Assembly: GCF_000325665.1 (NCBI RefSeq)
Contig: NC_019908.1
Location: 1,798,001 to 1,862,000, forward strand
DNA from: Brachyspira pilosicoli P43/6/78
GTDB lineage: Bacteria > Spirochaetota > Brachyspiria > Brachyspirales > Brachyspiraceae
Direction: 5' to 3'
DNA length: 64,000 nucleotides
The position numbers and the translations under genes are program-made. A model generated the notes under the pieces. It saw only the letters and a list, made by a program, of their open reading frames with translations. It made no database searches and had not been told where the DNA came from. Of this stretch, positions 1-8,423 are shown in pieces. Each line of letters starts with the position of its first letter. Within the stretch, counting starts at the first letter, position 1.

Positions 1-96
1 ATCAGGCTCATTATATATTAATAGATTTAATTCTTCTATAGCTCTTTTATAATCACCATCATTAATATATCTATTAATATCTTCCAAAGAATCCAT
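1..96 (-). CDS. N-terminal fragment of a TPR-like protein (cut by window edge)
   Basis: An open frame reads leftward from an ATG at 94-96 and runs off the window edge. The 32 visible residues include INDGDYKRAIEELNLLI, which has the helix-turn-helix spacing and small/large residue pattern of a tetratricopeptide repeat. TPR proteins usually scaffold protein-protein contacts. The rest of the gene is outside the window, so localisation and partner cannot be judged. It could instead be another helical-repeat protein. Confidence 0.5.
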   Translation of the reverse strand, partial: MDSLEDINRYINDGDYKRAIEELNLLIYNEPD

Positions 97-127
97 GAGA
101 ATAGTTCCAATTTTTTATAATATAAAA

Positions 128-448
128 TTATAATATTAAACGAATTATAAATCTATAAAGCATAGTGATTAGAGGAGGTACTACCATTTGAAGTATAAGC
201 AAAAATACTAAAGGAGATAAATCTATTACTCCTATTATAAGCTTATCTCTGAAGTTTCCAAAAATTTTATCTATCACTCCGTCAGTAATTCTATAAAAGA
301 AATTAACTATAGGATTGTAATAATCTAAATGTATAGCACCAAAAGCAGTAAGCCAGCTGATAATAATCCATATAAACCATATAAATGAATATAGCCTTAA
401 AGCCTGCATTATAAGAACATATATAAAATTAATAATTTGTATTAACAT
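128..448 (-). CDS. YggT family membrane protein
   Basis: This 106-residue protein has two strongly hydrophobic blocks (about residues 5-38 and 70-105) separated by a short polar stretch with the family-like pattern YNPIVNFFYRITDGVI. That arrangement and the length match YggT/YlmG integral membrane proteins, linked in other bacteria to osmotic tolerance and, in Gram-positives, placed near division genes. The ATG is preceded by a GAGGG ribosome-binding site. It lies 12 bases downstream of the STAS gene on the same strand and is probably cotranscribed. The exact role is unknown. Confidence 0.85.
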   Translation of the reverse strand: MLIQIINFIYVLIMQALRLYSFIWFIWIIISWLTAFGAIHLDYYNPIVNFFYRITDGVIDKIFGNFRDKLIIGVIDLSPLVFLLILQMVVPPLITMLYRFIIRLIL

Positions 449-460
449 AAACCCTCATTA

Positions 461-793
461 TTACTTAATATTGCTTAAAGCCTCATTAACATCTTTGGCA
501 GTATTTACTATAGTGAGAAATCTTGTAGCTTCAAATAAACTTGTTAATTTAGTGCTTAAAGAACAAAAATAAACCTTTCCGCCTTTTTCACCAGACACTC
601 TTAAAGCAGAAGCTATTAATCCTAAAGCAGAAGAACATATATATTCTATATTATGAAAATCAAATACAAAATTTAAAATACCAGCATCTTTTATATAATT
701 AAGTTTCTCTTCCAATATATCAACATTTTCAGATATAATATTCTTCTCTATATTAATAATAGCAGTTTTCCCCTCTATAACAGTACTAACCAT
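461..793 (-). CDS. STAS-domain protein, anti-sigma factor antagonist family
   Basis: The 110 residues form a single STAS domain like SpoIIAA/RsbV. The region around residues 52-58 reads ICSSALG, equivalent to the usual DSSGLG phosphorylation loop. The serine pair is retained but the usual preceding Asp is Cys and the Gly is Ala. Proteins of this family bind anti-sigma kinases or act in chemoreceptor-like and stressosome switches according to phosphorylation. No kinase partner is nearby, so the target is unknown. An AAGGAG site 8 bases before the ATG supports the start. YggT follows 12 bases downstream. Confidence 0.85.
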   Translation of the reverse strand: MVSTVIEGKTAIINIEKNIISENVDILEEKLNYIKDAGILNFVFDFHNIEYICSSALGLIASALRVSGEKGGKVYFCSLSTKLTSLFEATRFLTIVNTAKDVNEALSNIK

Positions 794-884
794 TCTTTTT
801 ACTCCTTATATACATCTTTTAATTTTATTATATATAATGAAAAAATCAATATTATAGTTTTATGTAATTTTGATAAAAATAAAA

Positions 885-1670
885 TTATTTTTTATCCCAT
901 TCAATTAATATAGGACAATGGTCGCTTCCAAGAACATCAGTTAAAATATCAGCCCTTTTAATATTGTTTGATATTTCATTATTAACAAAGAAATAATCTA
1001 TTCTCCAGCCCACATTCTTCTCTCTAGAACGAGTCTTCATATCCCACCAGCTATAATGTCCGCCTTCTTTTACAAACATTCTAAAAGTATCAGTAAAACC
1101 GCTATTTAAAAATTTTGTTATGCGTTCGCGTTCTATAGGCAAAAAACCAATACTCTTCTCATTTTCTTTAGGTCTAGCCAAATCTATAGCCTCATGAGCA
1201 ATATTCATATCTCCGCATAATATTACATTAGTTTTATCTTTTAATTTTATCATATGTTTAGTCATTTCATCATAAAAAGAAAGCTTATAATTAAAATGCT
1301 CTTCAGATTTGCCGCCATTAGGAAAATAAACATTAAATATAGTAAAATCATCAAACTCTAAAGCAAGTATTCTTCCTTCTCTATCTGTAAACTTAGAACC
1401 GAATTTATTTTTTATTTCTTTGTTTGGCTTTAACTTAGTATATATTGCAACTCCGCTGTAGCCTTTTCTTATTTCAGGGTCAGCAGGATTAATAAATAAT
1501 TGATAGCCTTCTATGTTTCTTAAATCTTCAGGAAGCTGTTCTTCAAAAGCCTTAGTCTCTTGCAGACATATTATATCAGCATCTTCTTTTTTAATAAAAT
1601 CTAATAAGCCTTTTTTGTATGCCGCTCTTATACCATTAACATTCCAAGAAATTATTTTTAGTGTACTCAT
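885..1670 (-). CDS. xth: Exodeoxyribonuclease III (AP endonuclease)
   Basis: The 261-residue protein is a full-length exonuclease III / ExoA of the endonuclease-exonuclease-phosphatase superfamily. It cuts 5' of abasic sites and removes 3' blocks in base-excision repair. Visible landmarks are WNVNGIRAA at the N terminus, LQETK (metal-binding Glu), YSGVAIYTK, GDMNIAHE (active-site Asp/Asn), RIDYFFV and the C-terminal SDHCPI catalytic His. The ATG follows AAAGGGA. A strong promoter lies just upstream (1697-1725). The gene stands alone, with intergenic DNA on both sides. Confidence 0.95.
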   Translation of the reverse strand: MSTLKIISWNVNGIRAAYKKGLLDFIKKEDADIICLQETKAFEEQLPEDLRNIEGYQLFINPADPEIRKGYSGVAIYTKLKPNKEIKNKFGSKFTDREGRILALEFDDFTIFNVYFPNGGKSEEHFNYKLSFYDEMTKHMIKLKDKTNVILCGDMNIAHEAIDLARPKENEKSIGFLPIERERITKFLNSGFTDTFRMFVKEGGHYSWWDMKTRSREKNVGWRIDYFFVNNEISNNIKRADILTDVLGSDHCPILIEWDKK

Positions 1671-1696
1671 ATATTCCCTTTAATAAGTTATTTAGT

Positions 1697-1725
1697 ATTA
1701 TACTAGTATTTTTAGTATTTGTCAA
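1697..1725 (-). promoter_or_regulatory. Sigma70-type promoter for xth
   Basis: Read on the minus strand this is TTGACA, 17 bases, TATAAT, i.e. both consensus hexamers with consensus spacing. The start codon of xth at 1670 follows about 27 bases after the -10 box. Confidence 0.75.
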
Positions 1726-1826
1726 AATCAATAATTTTTATACACTAAATAATATTCAAAATGATTTAGCATAAACTTTTAATACAGATAAAATTAATAT
1801 GTTTTTTCAAATGATTTATTATAAAA

Positions 1827-2555
1827 TTATTTATTTAAAACCTTATATAAGAACTCTTTAGTTCTAGAATGTTTAGGATTATTAAAGAACTCTTCAGGTG
1901 TTTCATCTTCAAGTATAATGCCGTCATTCATAAATAGTATTCTGCTTGCAACATTTTTAGCAAAACCCATCTCATGAGTAACTATAAGCATAGTCATGCC
2001 CTCTTTAGCCAAATCTATCATAACGTCCAAAACTTCTTTAATCATCTCTGGGTCTAATGCAGAAGTAGGCTCATCAAAAAGCATAACCTCAGGCTCCATA
2101 GCTAAAGCCCTAGCAATAGCAATTCTCTGTTTCTGCCCGCCTGAAAGTTTATTAGGATAGGTGTCTTTTTTCTCAACAAGTCCAACTTTTTGTAATAACT
2201 CAAGTGCTTTAGTTTCTGCTTGTTCTTTAGTGTAGCCTTTTAATTTCATCGGTGCTAAGATAATATTTTCCATTACTGTTTTATGAGGAAATAAGTTAAA
2301 ATGCTGAAATACCATGCCAACCTTTTCTCTTATCTTATTTATATCAGTTTTTTTGTCCAATATGTTTTCACCGTCTATAAATATCTTTCCGTAGGTAGGC
2401 TCTTCAAGTCTGTTTATGCATCTTAAAAAAGTAGATTTACCGCTTCCAGAAGGACCAATAATTGCAATAATCTCACCCTTCTCAACATTAACATCTATTC
2501 CCTTTAATACTTCTAATTGATTAAACTTTTTATGTAAATTTTCTACTTTAATCAC
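1827..2555 (-). CDS. Polar amino-acid ABC transporter ATPase (GlnQ-like)
   Basis: The 242-residue protein is the nucleotide-binding subunit of a polar amino-acid uptake transporter. It has Walker [10 protein letters not shown] (about 34-42), a Q-loop in VFQHFNLF, the signature [15 protein letters not shown], Walker [12 protein letters not shown] and the switch His in VTHEMGFA. The start is GTG, preceded by AAGGGG at good spacing. It overlaps the permease gene by 8 bases, as expected for coupled translation, and is the last gene of the transporter operon. The substrate (for example glutamine, cystine or a basic amino acid) cannot be fixed from sequence alone. Confidence 0.93.
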   Translation of the reverse strand: MIKVENLHKKFNQLEVLKGIDVNVEKGEIIAIIGPSGSGKSTFLRCINRLEEPTYGKIFIDGENILDKKTDINKIREKVGMVFQHFNLFPHKTVMENIILAPMKLKGYTKEQAETKALELLQKVGLVEKKDTYPNKLSGGQKQRIAIARALAMEPEVMLFDEPTSALDPEMIKEVLDVMIDLAKEGMTMLIVTHEMGFAKNVASRILFMNDGIILEDETPEEFFNNPKHSRTKEFLYKVLNK

Positions 2556-3261
2556 TTTCTTTAAGCCCCTTCTCTACCTTTCTCATAAACATAGCAAAGA
2601 TAGAAGTTAATATCAAATATATTATACCCACAGCAATAAGAGGCTCAACCCCCCTATAAGTTTGACTAGTAATGATGTTAGCCGAACGAAGCAAATCAAC
2701 TCCCCCTATAAAACCAACAATAGAAGTCTCTTTAATAAGTGTAATAAACTCGCTCACCAAAGCAGGAAGTATCTTTTTAATAGCCTGCGGTATAATAATC
2801 TCTTTCATAGAAAGACCATAATTAAGCCCCAAAGCTCTAGAAGCCTCCATCTGACCTTTATCAAGACCTTCAATACCGGCTCTTATAATCTCAGCAACAT
2901 AAGCAGCAGAGTTAATACCAAAAGCTATAGCAGAGATAATTAGTATAGGCGTATTTCTTAAAGCCCCCACAAATACAACATTTGCCCAAATCATAAGCTG
3001 CACAACCGCAGGTGTACCCCTTATCAAATTAACATATCCAAATGCTAATTTTGATATAGGATTAAATGTCTCAAACCCTTTAATATTTTTTAAAGGATAA
3101 ATATGCGATAATTGCATCAGAGCAATAAATATACCAAGAACTATACCAATAAGTGTAGCAAATAAAGTAGTTCCTATAGAAAATAAAAGCCCCTTAACCA
3201 TATACATATATCTATGGTTAGCTATAAATACTTCTTTAAGCAACTCTAAATATTCTGTCAT
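2548..3261 (-). CDS. Polar amino-acid ABC transporter permease
   Basis: The 237-residue inner-membrane protein belongs to the HisM/GlnP family, with about five hydrophobic segments. The cytoplasmic coupling loop [10 protein letters not shown]-like motif (here [20 protein letters not shown], about 138-157) contacts the ATPase. [12 protein letters not shown] is the typical N-proximal family motif. It overlaps the ATPase start by 8 bases and lies 41 bases downstream of a binding lipoprotein gene. The ATG follows AAGGAAAG. As the only permease of the operon it would work as a homodimer. Confidence 0.92.
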   Translation of the reverse strand: MTEYLELLKEVFIANHRYMYMVKGLLFSIGTTLFATLIGIVLGIFIALMQLSHIYPLKNIKGFETFNPISKLAFGYVNLIRGTPAVVQLMIWANVVFVGALRNTPILIISAIAFGINSAAYVAEIIRAGIEGLDKGQMEASRALGLNYGLSMKEIIIPQAIKKILPALVSEFITLIKETSIVGFIGGVDLLRSANIITSQTYRGVEPLIAVGIIYLILTSIFAMFMRKVEKGLKESD

Positions 3262-3302
3262 CTGCTTTCCTTAAATTATCTCTGTGTTTTATCATTCAAA
3301 TA

Positions 3303-4037
3303 TTAAAAATATTTTTTTACAAGCTCATCATATTTGCCGTTTTCTTTCAAAGTATCTAAAGCTTTGTTTACATCTTCCAAAAGTTTAGTATCTTCTTTTC
3401 TAAAACCAATACAAAGCTCTTGTATAGATAAATCTGTTTTAATAGCTTTAAGACCTTCATTGTTCTTTATATAACCAACAGCTATAGGATAATCCATTAT
3501 AGCAGCATCTATTTTGCCATTCTGTAAAGCAACAACAGTATCTGCTGTTCTATTAAATCTCTCTATTTTATCAACTTTTTTACTCTCTGTTAAAGCAACA
3601 TCTCCAACATATCCTAAAACAACACCAACTGTATAAGTATTGTTTAAGCTGTCAAAGTTAGTAATAGTGTTATTATCTTCTTTTACTATAATAGCCTGCT
3701 GAGATTCAAAATAAGGCTTAGAAAAATTAATAACTTTCTTTCTTGACTCTGTAGCAGTAATACCAGCTATAAGTATGTCTATAGTTTTAGCCTCTAAAGC
3801 AGGTATAAGTCCGTCAAAAGTCATATCTTTTATTTCTATTTTCTTTCCTATTATTTTTGATATCTCATTTATAAGCTCAACATCAAAACCAACCACATTG
3901 CCGTTCTCATCTAAATATTCAAAAGGAGGATATTCAGCATTAGTGCCTACATACAAAACATCTTTCTCCTCTTTCTTAGAACAAGATAATACCACAAGCA
4001 AAGAAACCAACAAAAGAATCTTTAATATATTTTTCAT
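3303..4037 (-). CDS. Amino-acid ABC transporter substrate-binding lipoprotein (second copy)
   Basis: The protein begins MKNILKILLL, has the lipobox VVLSC at residues about 14-18, and continues as a family 3 extracellular solute-binding protein (YPPFEY, GFDVELINEISKIIGK, LIPALEAKTIDILIAGITAT). It would be lipid-anchored outside the inner membrane and deliver an amino acid to the permease. I chose ATG 4037 because GGAG lies 9 bases upstream. An in-frame TTG at 4052 falls on that ribosome-binding site. It is a paralogue of the gene immediately upstream (4068-4802), 30 bases away. Confidence 0.92.
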   Translation of the reverse strand: MKNILKILLLVSLLVVLSCSKKEEKDVLYVGTNAEYPPFEYLDENGNVVGFDVELINEISKIIGKKIEIKDMTFDGLIPALEAKTIDILIAGITATESRKKVINFSKPYFESQQAIIVKEDNNTITNFDSLNNTYTVGVVLGYVGDVALTESKKVDKIERFNRTADTVVALQNGKIDAAIMDYPIAVGYIKNNEGLKAIKTDLSIQELCIGFRKEDTKLLEDVNKALDTLKENGKYDELVKKYF

Positions 4038-4067
4038 AATTTTTATCTCCAACTAATAATTATATAT

Positions 4068-4802
4068 TTACTTTTCAAAATATTTTGCTATAAGCATATC
4101 GTAAGTGCCATTTTCTTTTATAGTATTTAAAGCATCATTAACTTTTTTAAGTAATTCTGTATCTTCTTTTCTCATAGCAATAGCATATTCTTCACTTTTA
4201 GAATCTGTTATAATTAATTTTAAATCATTATTTTGGTCAAAATATTTGCTAGCAGGTTCATAATCTAAAACTACAGCATCTACTTTTTTACTTTTTAAAG
4301 CTAATATAGCCTCTGATGTAGCACCATATTTCTGAGCATTTACATTAGACATTGCACTTACAATTAAGTCACCTGTAAAACCTAATACAACACCAACATT
4401 TTTGCCTTCTAAATTATCAAAGCTATAAATATCTTTATTATCTTTATGAACTAGTATAGATTGCTGAGTGCTATAATAAGGGTCTGTAAAATTAACAAAC
4501 TTCTTTCTCTCTTCATCTGCAGTCATACCAGCAATAATTATATCTATCTTTTTAGATTGTAAAGCAGGAAGAAGTCCGTCAAAAGCCATGTCTACAACTT
4601 CAATATCTTGCTTCATTATTTTAGCTATTTCGTTGATTAAATCTATATCAAAACCAACAATATTTTCGCCGTCTCTATATTCAAAAGGTTCAAATTCAGC
4701 ATTAGTGCCCACATAAAGTTTATTTTCTTTTGCAGAACAGCTCATAAAAGCAACTAAAGATATTAAAAGTATTGATGTAGTAATTATTATTTTTTTAAAC
4801 AT
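4068..4802 (-). CDS. Amino-acid ABC transporter substrate-binding lipoprotein (first copy)
   Basis: This is a 244-residue family 3 solute-binding lipoprotein with lipobox VAFMSC near residue 22 and the family pattern FEPFEYRDG, VGFDIDLINEIAKIM, FDGLLPALQSKKIDIIIAGMT. It is the first structural gene of the transporter operon, preceded by AGGAG. The downstream gene is a clear paralogue of the same length, so one permease/ATPase pair is served by two receptors, which may widen substrate range. The gene follows a leader of about 180 bases with a candidate leader peptide. Confidence 0.92.
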   Translation of the reverse strand: MFKKIIITTSILLISLVAFMSCSAKENKLYVGTNAEFEPFEYRDGENIVGFDIDLINEIAKIMKQDIEVVDMAFDGLLPALQSKKIDIIIAGMTADEERKKFVNFTDPYYSTQQSILVHKDNKDIYSFDNLEGKNVGVVLGFTGDLIVSAMSNVNAQKYGATSEAILALKSKKVDAVVLDYEPASKYFDQNNDLKLIITDSKSEEYAIAMRKEDTELLKKVNDALNTIKENGTYDMLIAKYFEK

Positions 4803-4903
4803 TTTTTATCTCCTAAATTTTTTTTACATGTATAAAATATATAATATTAACATATTTTTTTATTAATAAAATGTGTTTTTTTGATTATAATAGACAGGTA
4901 GGC

Positions 4904-4966
4904 TTAACGCCTGATTAATACTTGAAAGAAAGAGAGTATTTTTATATTAGAAAAACAATTAATCAT
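4904..4966 (-). CDS. Candidate 20-residue leader peptide in the transporter 5' leader
   Basis: On the minus strand GGAG (4974-4977) is followed after 7 bases by ATG and 20 codons ending in TAA at 4904. The predicted peptide, MINCFSNIKILSFFQVLIRR, has no known relative that I recognise. It sits between a good promoter (4992-5019) and the first transporter gene. Its stop codon falls in the loop of a short hairpin AGGC-GTTAA-GCCT (4899-4911). That is compatible with a translated leader controlling the operon, but it may be chance in AT-rich DNA. Confidence 0.4.
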   Translation of the reverse strand: MINCFSNIKILSFFQVLIRR

Positions 4967-4991
4967 AAAATAACTCCGTAATTTAGAATCA

Positions 4992-5019
4992 ATTATAATA
5001 CAGCAAACAAAAAAGTCAA
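4992..5019 (-). promoter_or_regulatory. Promoter for the amino-acid transporter operon
   Basis: Read on the minus strand: TTGACT, 16 bases, TATAAT. It starts directly after the stop codon of the upstream gene at 5021. It would give a leader of about 180 bases before the ATG at 4802. Confidence 0.65.
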
Positions 5020-5020
5020 G

Positions 5021-5560
5021 TTATTTTAAAATACTAGTTTTATATTTATCAAAAAGAGTGTTAGAGAAATCTGTATATTCTATTGCCTCTTTTATGCCTT
5101 TTAAATCTATATTATATACATTTTTTGATTCTCTATAAGGTTTTATTGTCATAGTAGTATGATTAATTAAATCTCTAAAAAAGTTAATTATTTCATCTTC
5201 CTGTACTATTCCAAATGACGGAGAAATAGTATAAAGTATATCAAAATTATTTTTTTCTGAACGAACTATTGGTTCTATTTCTGTTGTTTGTTTATTGTCA
5301 AAATAATATGATATTACAGCATCATCATTATTAATTTTATCTTTATACCAAGTAATTGTGATGTTTAATTGTTCTTGTCTTGATGCTATATATACTTCTA
5401 GCTTTTCATCAAGATTTAGAGACATTGTAACAGTTTTTTTATCTGTTCCGTCATATACAATTGTTTTTACTTTCCAATTATCATATTGCTTTGATGTAGC
5501 AATAGGATAGAGATTTAAAGCAAATAAAAATAATATAATTAATGTAATATTTCTTGTCAT
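5021..5560 (-). CDS. Secreted hypothetical protein
   Basis: I do not recognise a family for this 179-residue protein. The N terminus (MTRNITLIILFLFALNLYPI) is a classic signal peptide, probably cleaved after about residue 23, so the product is likely periplasmic. The rest alternates polar and hydrophobic residues as in a beta-rich fold and has no cysteine. A GGGAT site precedes the ATG. It is upstream of the transporter operon on the same strand, but a separate promoter begins right after its stop, so a functional link is not indicated. Confidence 0.65.
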   Translation of the reverse strand: MTRNITLIILFLFALNLYPIATSKQYDNWKVKTIVYDGTDKKTVTMSLNLDEKLEVYIASRQEQLNITITWYKDKINNDDAVISYYFDNKQTTEIEPIVRSEKNNFDILYTISPSFGIVQEDEIINFFRDLINHTTMTIKPYRESKNVYNIDLKGIKEAIEYTDFSNTLFDKYKTSILK

Positions 5561-5744
5561 AATTTTTTATCCCAAAAATTAAAGTATACTATAATATACG
5601 AAATAAATTAAAAATAGTTTAACATATTATTTAATTATTATAGCTAATAATTTTGCAACACTATTTATATATTTTTTTTATATTATATTAGATATTTACA
5701 TATATAATATTGTTTTAGTAAAATACATAATAAGGATAATATAA

Positions 5745-6236
5745 ATGAACAAAAAACTACTGTTAATTATTATGACAGCATCAGTACTGTTATTAAGCTG
5801 CAGCAATAAAAAAACAACAGGAGTAGAATACAGCTCTGCCTCATCATCTAATGAAACAAATAATAACGAAACTAATACAGAAATAAATAATAATAAAGAA
5901 GATATTATAAAACATGAAGGCACTTGGAGCGGAGAACTAAAATCAGATAACACTATTGAATACTTGCCTTGGAAATTTGTAATAAAAAATGATGCTTCTA
6001 TAGATGTATATATATCAGGCTCTAGCTATCCTGAACCTAGCTTATCTTTTGACAAAATAATTATACAAAACGAAAACACTTTAGAGTTCACTGTAATTGA
6101 TGATTATATCTCTTATAAAACAATATCTACATTTAATGCTGATAATTTTACTGCAAATGTTGTTGTTGAGGTTAGTTTTACAGATGATAACAATCAAACA
6201 CCTGTATATTATAGAGGCACTATGACAAAGAAATAA
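5745..6236 (+). CDS. Lipoprotein with GTW motif, lipocalin-like beta domain possible
   Basis: The 163-residue product starts with a lipoprotein signal (MNKKLLLIIMTASVLLLSC; Cys at about 19). An Asn/Glu/Thr-rich linker follows to about residue 60, then HEGTWSGELKS and a beta-rich domain ending YRGTMTK. The layout and the GTW(S/T)G motif are repeated in the lipoprotein at 13584-14078, so the two are likely distant paralogues. A G-x-W near the start of a beta domain resembles the first strand of lipocalins, but the assignment to that fold is inference. The function is unknown. It is upstream of comM on the same strand. Confidence 0.75.
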   Translation: MNKKLLLIIMTASVLLLSCSNKKTTGVEYSSASSSNETNNNETNTEINNNKEDIIKHEGTWSGELKSDNTIEYLPWKFVIKNDASIDVYISGSSYPEPSLSFDKIIIQNENTLEFTVIDDYISYKTISTFNADNFTANVVVEVSFTDDNNQTPVYYRGTMTKK

Positions 6237-6327
6237 ATTAATAAAAAAATAATATAAAATTAAGGCTTAAAATTATAAAAACTTTGTTTAACTATATGCA
6301 TAAAATATTAATTTGGAGTAATGTTTT

Positions 6328-7851
6328 ATGCATACCAAAATATATTCAGAAGCTCTTTACGGTATAGAAGGCATACCAATAACCATAGAAGTAAATATAT
6401 CTGAAGGCTTGCCTAAGTTTGATGTTGTGGGGCTTCCAGACCAGGCAGTTAATGAGGCAAAAGAGAGAGTAATTGCTGCAATAAATAACAGCGATAGATT
6501 TTTCCCGCCAAAGAGAATAACCATAAATTTAGCACCAGCAGATATAAAAAAATCAGGAAGCATGTATGATTTAGCTTTTGCTTTGGGGATATTATCATCT
6601 AGTGCTCAGTTGTTTTTTTCTGATTTTATGAATAACACTATAATACTTGGTGAATTAGCATTAGACGGAAGTGTGAGAGAGGTAAAAGGAATATTCTCTA
6701 TGCTTTTAAATGCCAAAGAATTGGGAATAAAAAATGCCATTATACCTTTTAACAATATGGAAGAAGCTAATATTATTGAAGGACTTAATTTATACCCTGT
6801 AAAAACACTTAAAGAAGCAATGGAAGTTTCTGAAGGCAAAAAAGAAGCTATAATATCTAAAGGTAATTTTAATTTTACATCAGACAATAATGAAGCTGTG
6901 GATTTTTCTGAAGTAAAGGGACAGGAATATGCAAAACGTGCTGCAATGATAGCTGCTGCTGGCGGGCACAACTTTATAATGATAGGATCCCCCGGCTGCG
7001 GAAAAACTTTGATAGCAAAAAGAATACCCACAATACTACCTCCGCTTACTTTTGAAGAGGCTATTGAGGTAACAAAAATATATTCATCATACGGACTGCT
7101 TTCAAAAAATATGCCAATAGTAAAAAAACGCCCATTTAGAATACCTCATCATACTTCCTCTCATGTAAGTTTAGTTGGAGGAGGCAGAAATATAAAAGCA
7201 GGTGAGATTACTTTGGCTCATAATGGAGTATTGTTTCTTGATGAGTTTGTGGAGTTTCAAAGCTCAGCACTTCAAACATTAAGAGAACCTATGGAAGAGA
7301 AAACTATTACAATAAGCAGGGCTAACGGAAGTATTTCTTTTCCTGCTAATTTTACTTTGGTTGCTGCTATGAACCCTTGCCCTTGCGGTTATTATGGAGA
7401 TGAAAAACACACATGCCGATGCTCTGAAATGGCAAGAAAAAAATATATTGCAAAATTATCAGGTCCTATACTAGATAGAATAGATATATCAATAGAAGTA
7501 CGCGGTATAGATTATGATAAAATGATTTCAAAAGCTGACGGAGAGACATCTTCTTCTATGCGTAAAATAGTTACTGATGCAAGAAAAATACAGGAAAAAC
7601 GCTTTAGAGAAAATGGACTTAAAATATTTTCAAACTCGTCTATGGGAATAAAAGACATTGAGAAGTTTTGTATATTAGACAGCAAAGCTAAAAATATATT
7701 AAATATGGCCATGCAAAAGTTTTCAATGAGTGCAAGAAGCTACAACAAAATACTTAAAGTTTCAAGAACTATAGCTGATATAGAAAATAAAGAAGTAATA
7801 GAAACCTCGCATATAACAGAAGCTTTGCAGTATAGATTTAATCTAAACTAA
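6328..7851 (+). CDS. comM: YifB/ComM family Mg-chelatase-like AAA+ ATPase
   Basis: The 507 residues have the ComM layout. There is an N-terminal Lon-protease-like domain (about 1-165; GLPDQAVNEAKERV), a Mg-chelatase AAA+ core with Walker A GSPGCGKT at 220-227 and Walker B LFLDEF, a zinc-type cysteine set (NPCPCGYYGDEKHTCRC) and a C-terminal helical domain. ComM in Gram-negatives is a hexameric helicase that promotes branch migration during natural transformation. Other members are of unknown use, so the role in this organism is inferred by homology. The gene stands alone and converges on the hemerythrin gene. Confidence 0.92.
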   Translation: MHTKIYSEALYGIEGIPITIEVNISEGLPKFDVVGLPDQAVNEAKERVIAAINNSDRFFPPKRITINLAPADIKKSGSMYDLAFALGILSSSAQLFFSDFMNNTIILGELALDGSVREVKGIFSMLLNAKELGIKNAIIPFNNMEEANIIEGLNLYPVKTLKEAMEVSEGKKEAIISKGNFNFTSDNNEAVDFSEVKGQEYAKRAAMIAAAGGHNFIMIGSPGCGKTLIAKRIPTILPPLTFEEAIEVTKIYSSYGLLSKNMPIVKKRPFRIPHHTSSHVSLVGGGRNIKAGEITLAHNGVLFLDEFVEFQSSALQTLREPMEEKTITISRANGSISFPANFTLVAAMNPCPCGYYGDEKHTCRCSEMARKKYIAKLSGPILDRIDISIEVRGIDYDKMISKADGETSSSMRKIVTDARKIQEKRFRENGLKIFSNSSMGIKDIEKFCILDSKAKNILNMAMQKFSMSARSYNKILKVSRTIADIENKEVIETSHITEALQYRFNLN

Positions 7852-7861
7852 TAATTCAAAT

Positions 7862-7892
7862 ATTAAACTATTTTTAAATTAAATAGTTTAAT
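7862..7892. terminator. AT-rich palindrome between convergent genes
   Basis: ATTAAACTAT and ATAGTTTAAT form perfect 10-base arms around an 11-base loop between the convergent ends of comM and the hemerythrin gene. The position suits a bidirectional terminator, but the stem has almost no GC pairs, so termination strength is doubtful. Confidence 0.35.
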
Positions 7893-7905
7893 ATTATTAA
7901 GTATT

Positions 7906-8379
7906 TTATATATTATTTTTTTTCAAATAAGTTATTACTTCATCTACAAAAATCTTATCTCTAAAAGCAATATGCTCCAACAGCCAATCTTTTAAATATT
8001 TTAAAAATTTATTAGCAACAAAAGGCTGACCCTCTTCGTATTTTCTAATTTGATTAACCAATTCCATACAAAAGTTTTTATGCATAGCTTTATGATTTTC
8101 AGCATCAGAATAATTGATTAAATCCATAATCTTTTCTTCTGTCTTAAAATGATATTGCGTATAATCAATACACTTCTTAACTGCCTTAATAAAAGCACCA
8201 TTAGTATCATTGCTATTATTAATAGTACTTAAATAAAGTTCATTAATGATGTTTACAAGTTCTTTATGCTGGCTATCTATGATTTTATGCTTAGTCTCAT
8301 ATATAGGACGCCATTTTATAAACAACTCAGAATCATTCTCTTCTTCTACAACATCAATATTTTTTTCAGTATCGTTCAT
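7906..8379 (-). CDS. Bacteriohemerythrin
   Basis: The protein (157 residues from the chosen ATG) carries the di-iron ligand pattern of hemerythrins: His in ETKHKIIDSQHKELV, HFKTEEKIM (HxxxE), ENHKAMHKNF (HxxxH) and HIAFRD (HxxxxD). Such proteins bind oxygen and may store, scavenge or sense it, a plausible benefit for an aerotolerant anaerobe. An in-frame ATG at 8388 lies only 2 bases from AGGAGG, so ATG 8379, 11 bases from it, is preferred. It follows hslU on the same strand after 44 bases. Confidence 0.92.
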   Translation of the reverse strand: MNDTEKNIDVVEEENDSELFIKWRPIYETKHKIIDSQHKELVNIINELYLSTINNSNDTNGAFIKAVKKCIDYTQYHFKTEEKIMDLINYSDAENHKAMHKNFCMELVNQIRKYEEGQPFVANKFLKYLKDWLLEHIAFRDKIFVDEVITYLKKNNI

Positions 8380-8423
8380 AAATCTCATTCCCTCCTAATT
8401 ATAATATATATAATCAACAATTA

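Noticed and set aside
4868-4911. T-box or known riboswitch in the transporter leader
   Set aside because: None of the conserved T-box, lysine or glycine riboswitch sequences are present. Only two short hairpins and the small ORF remain.
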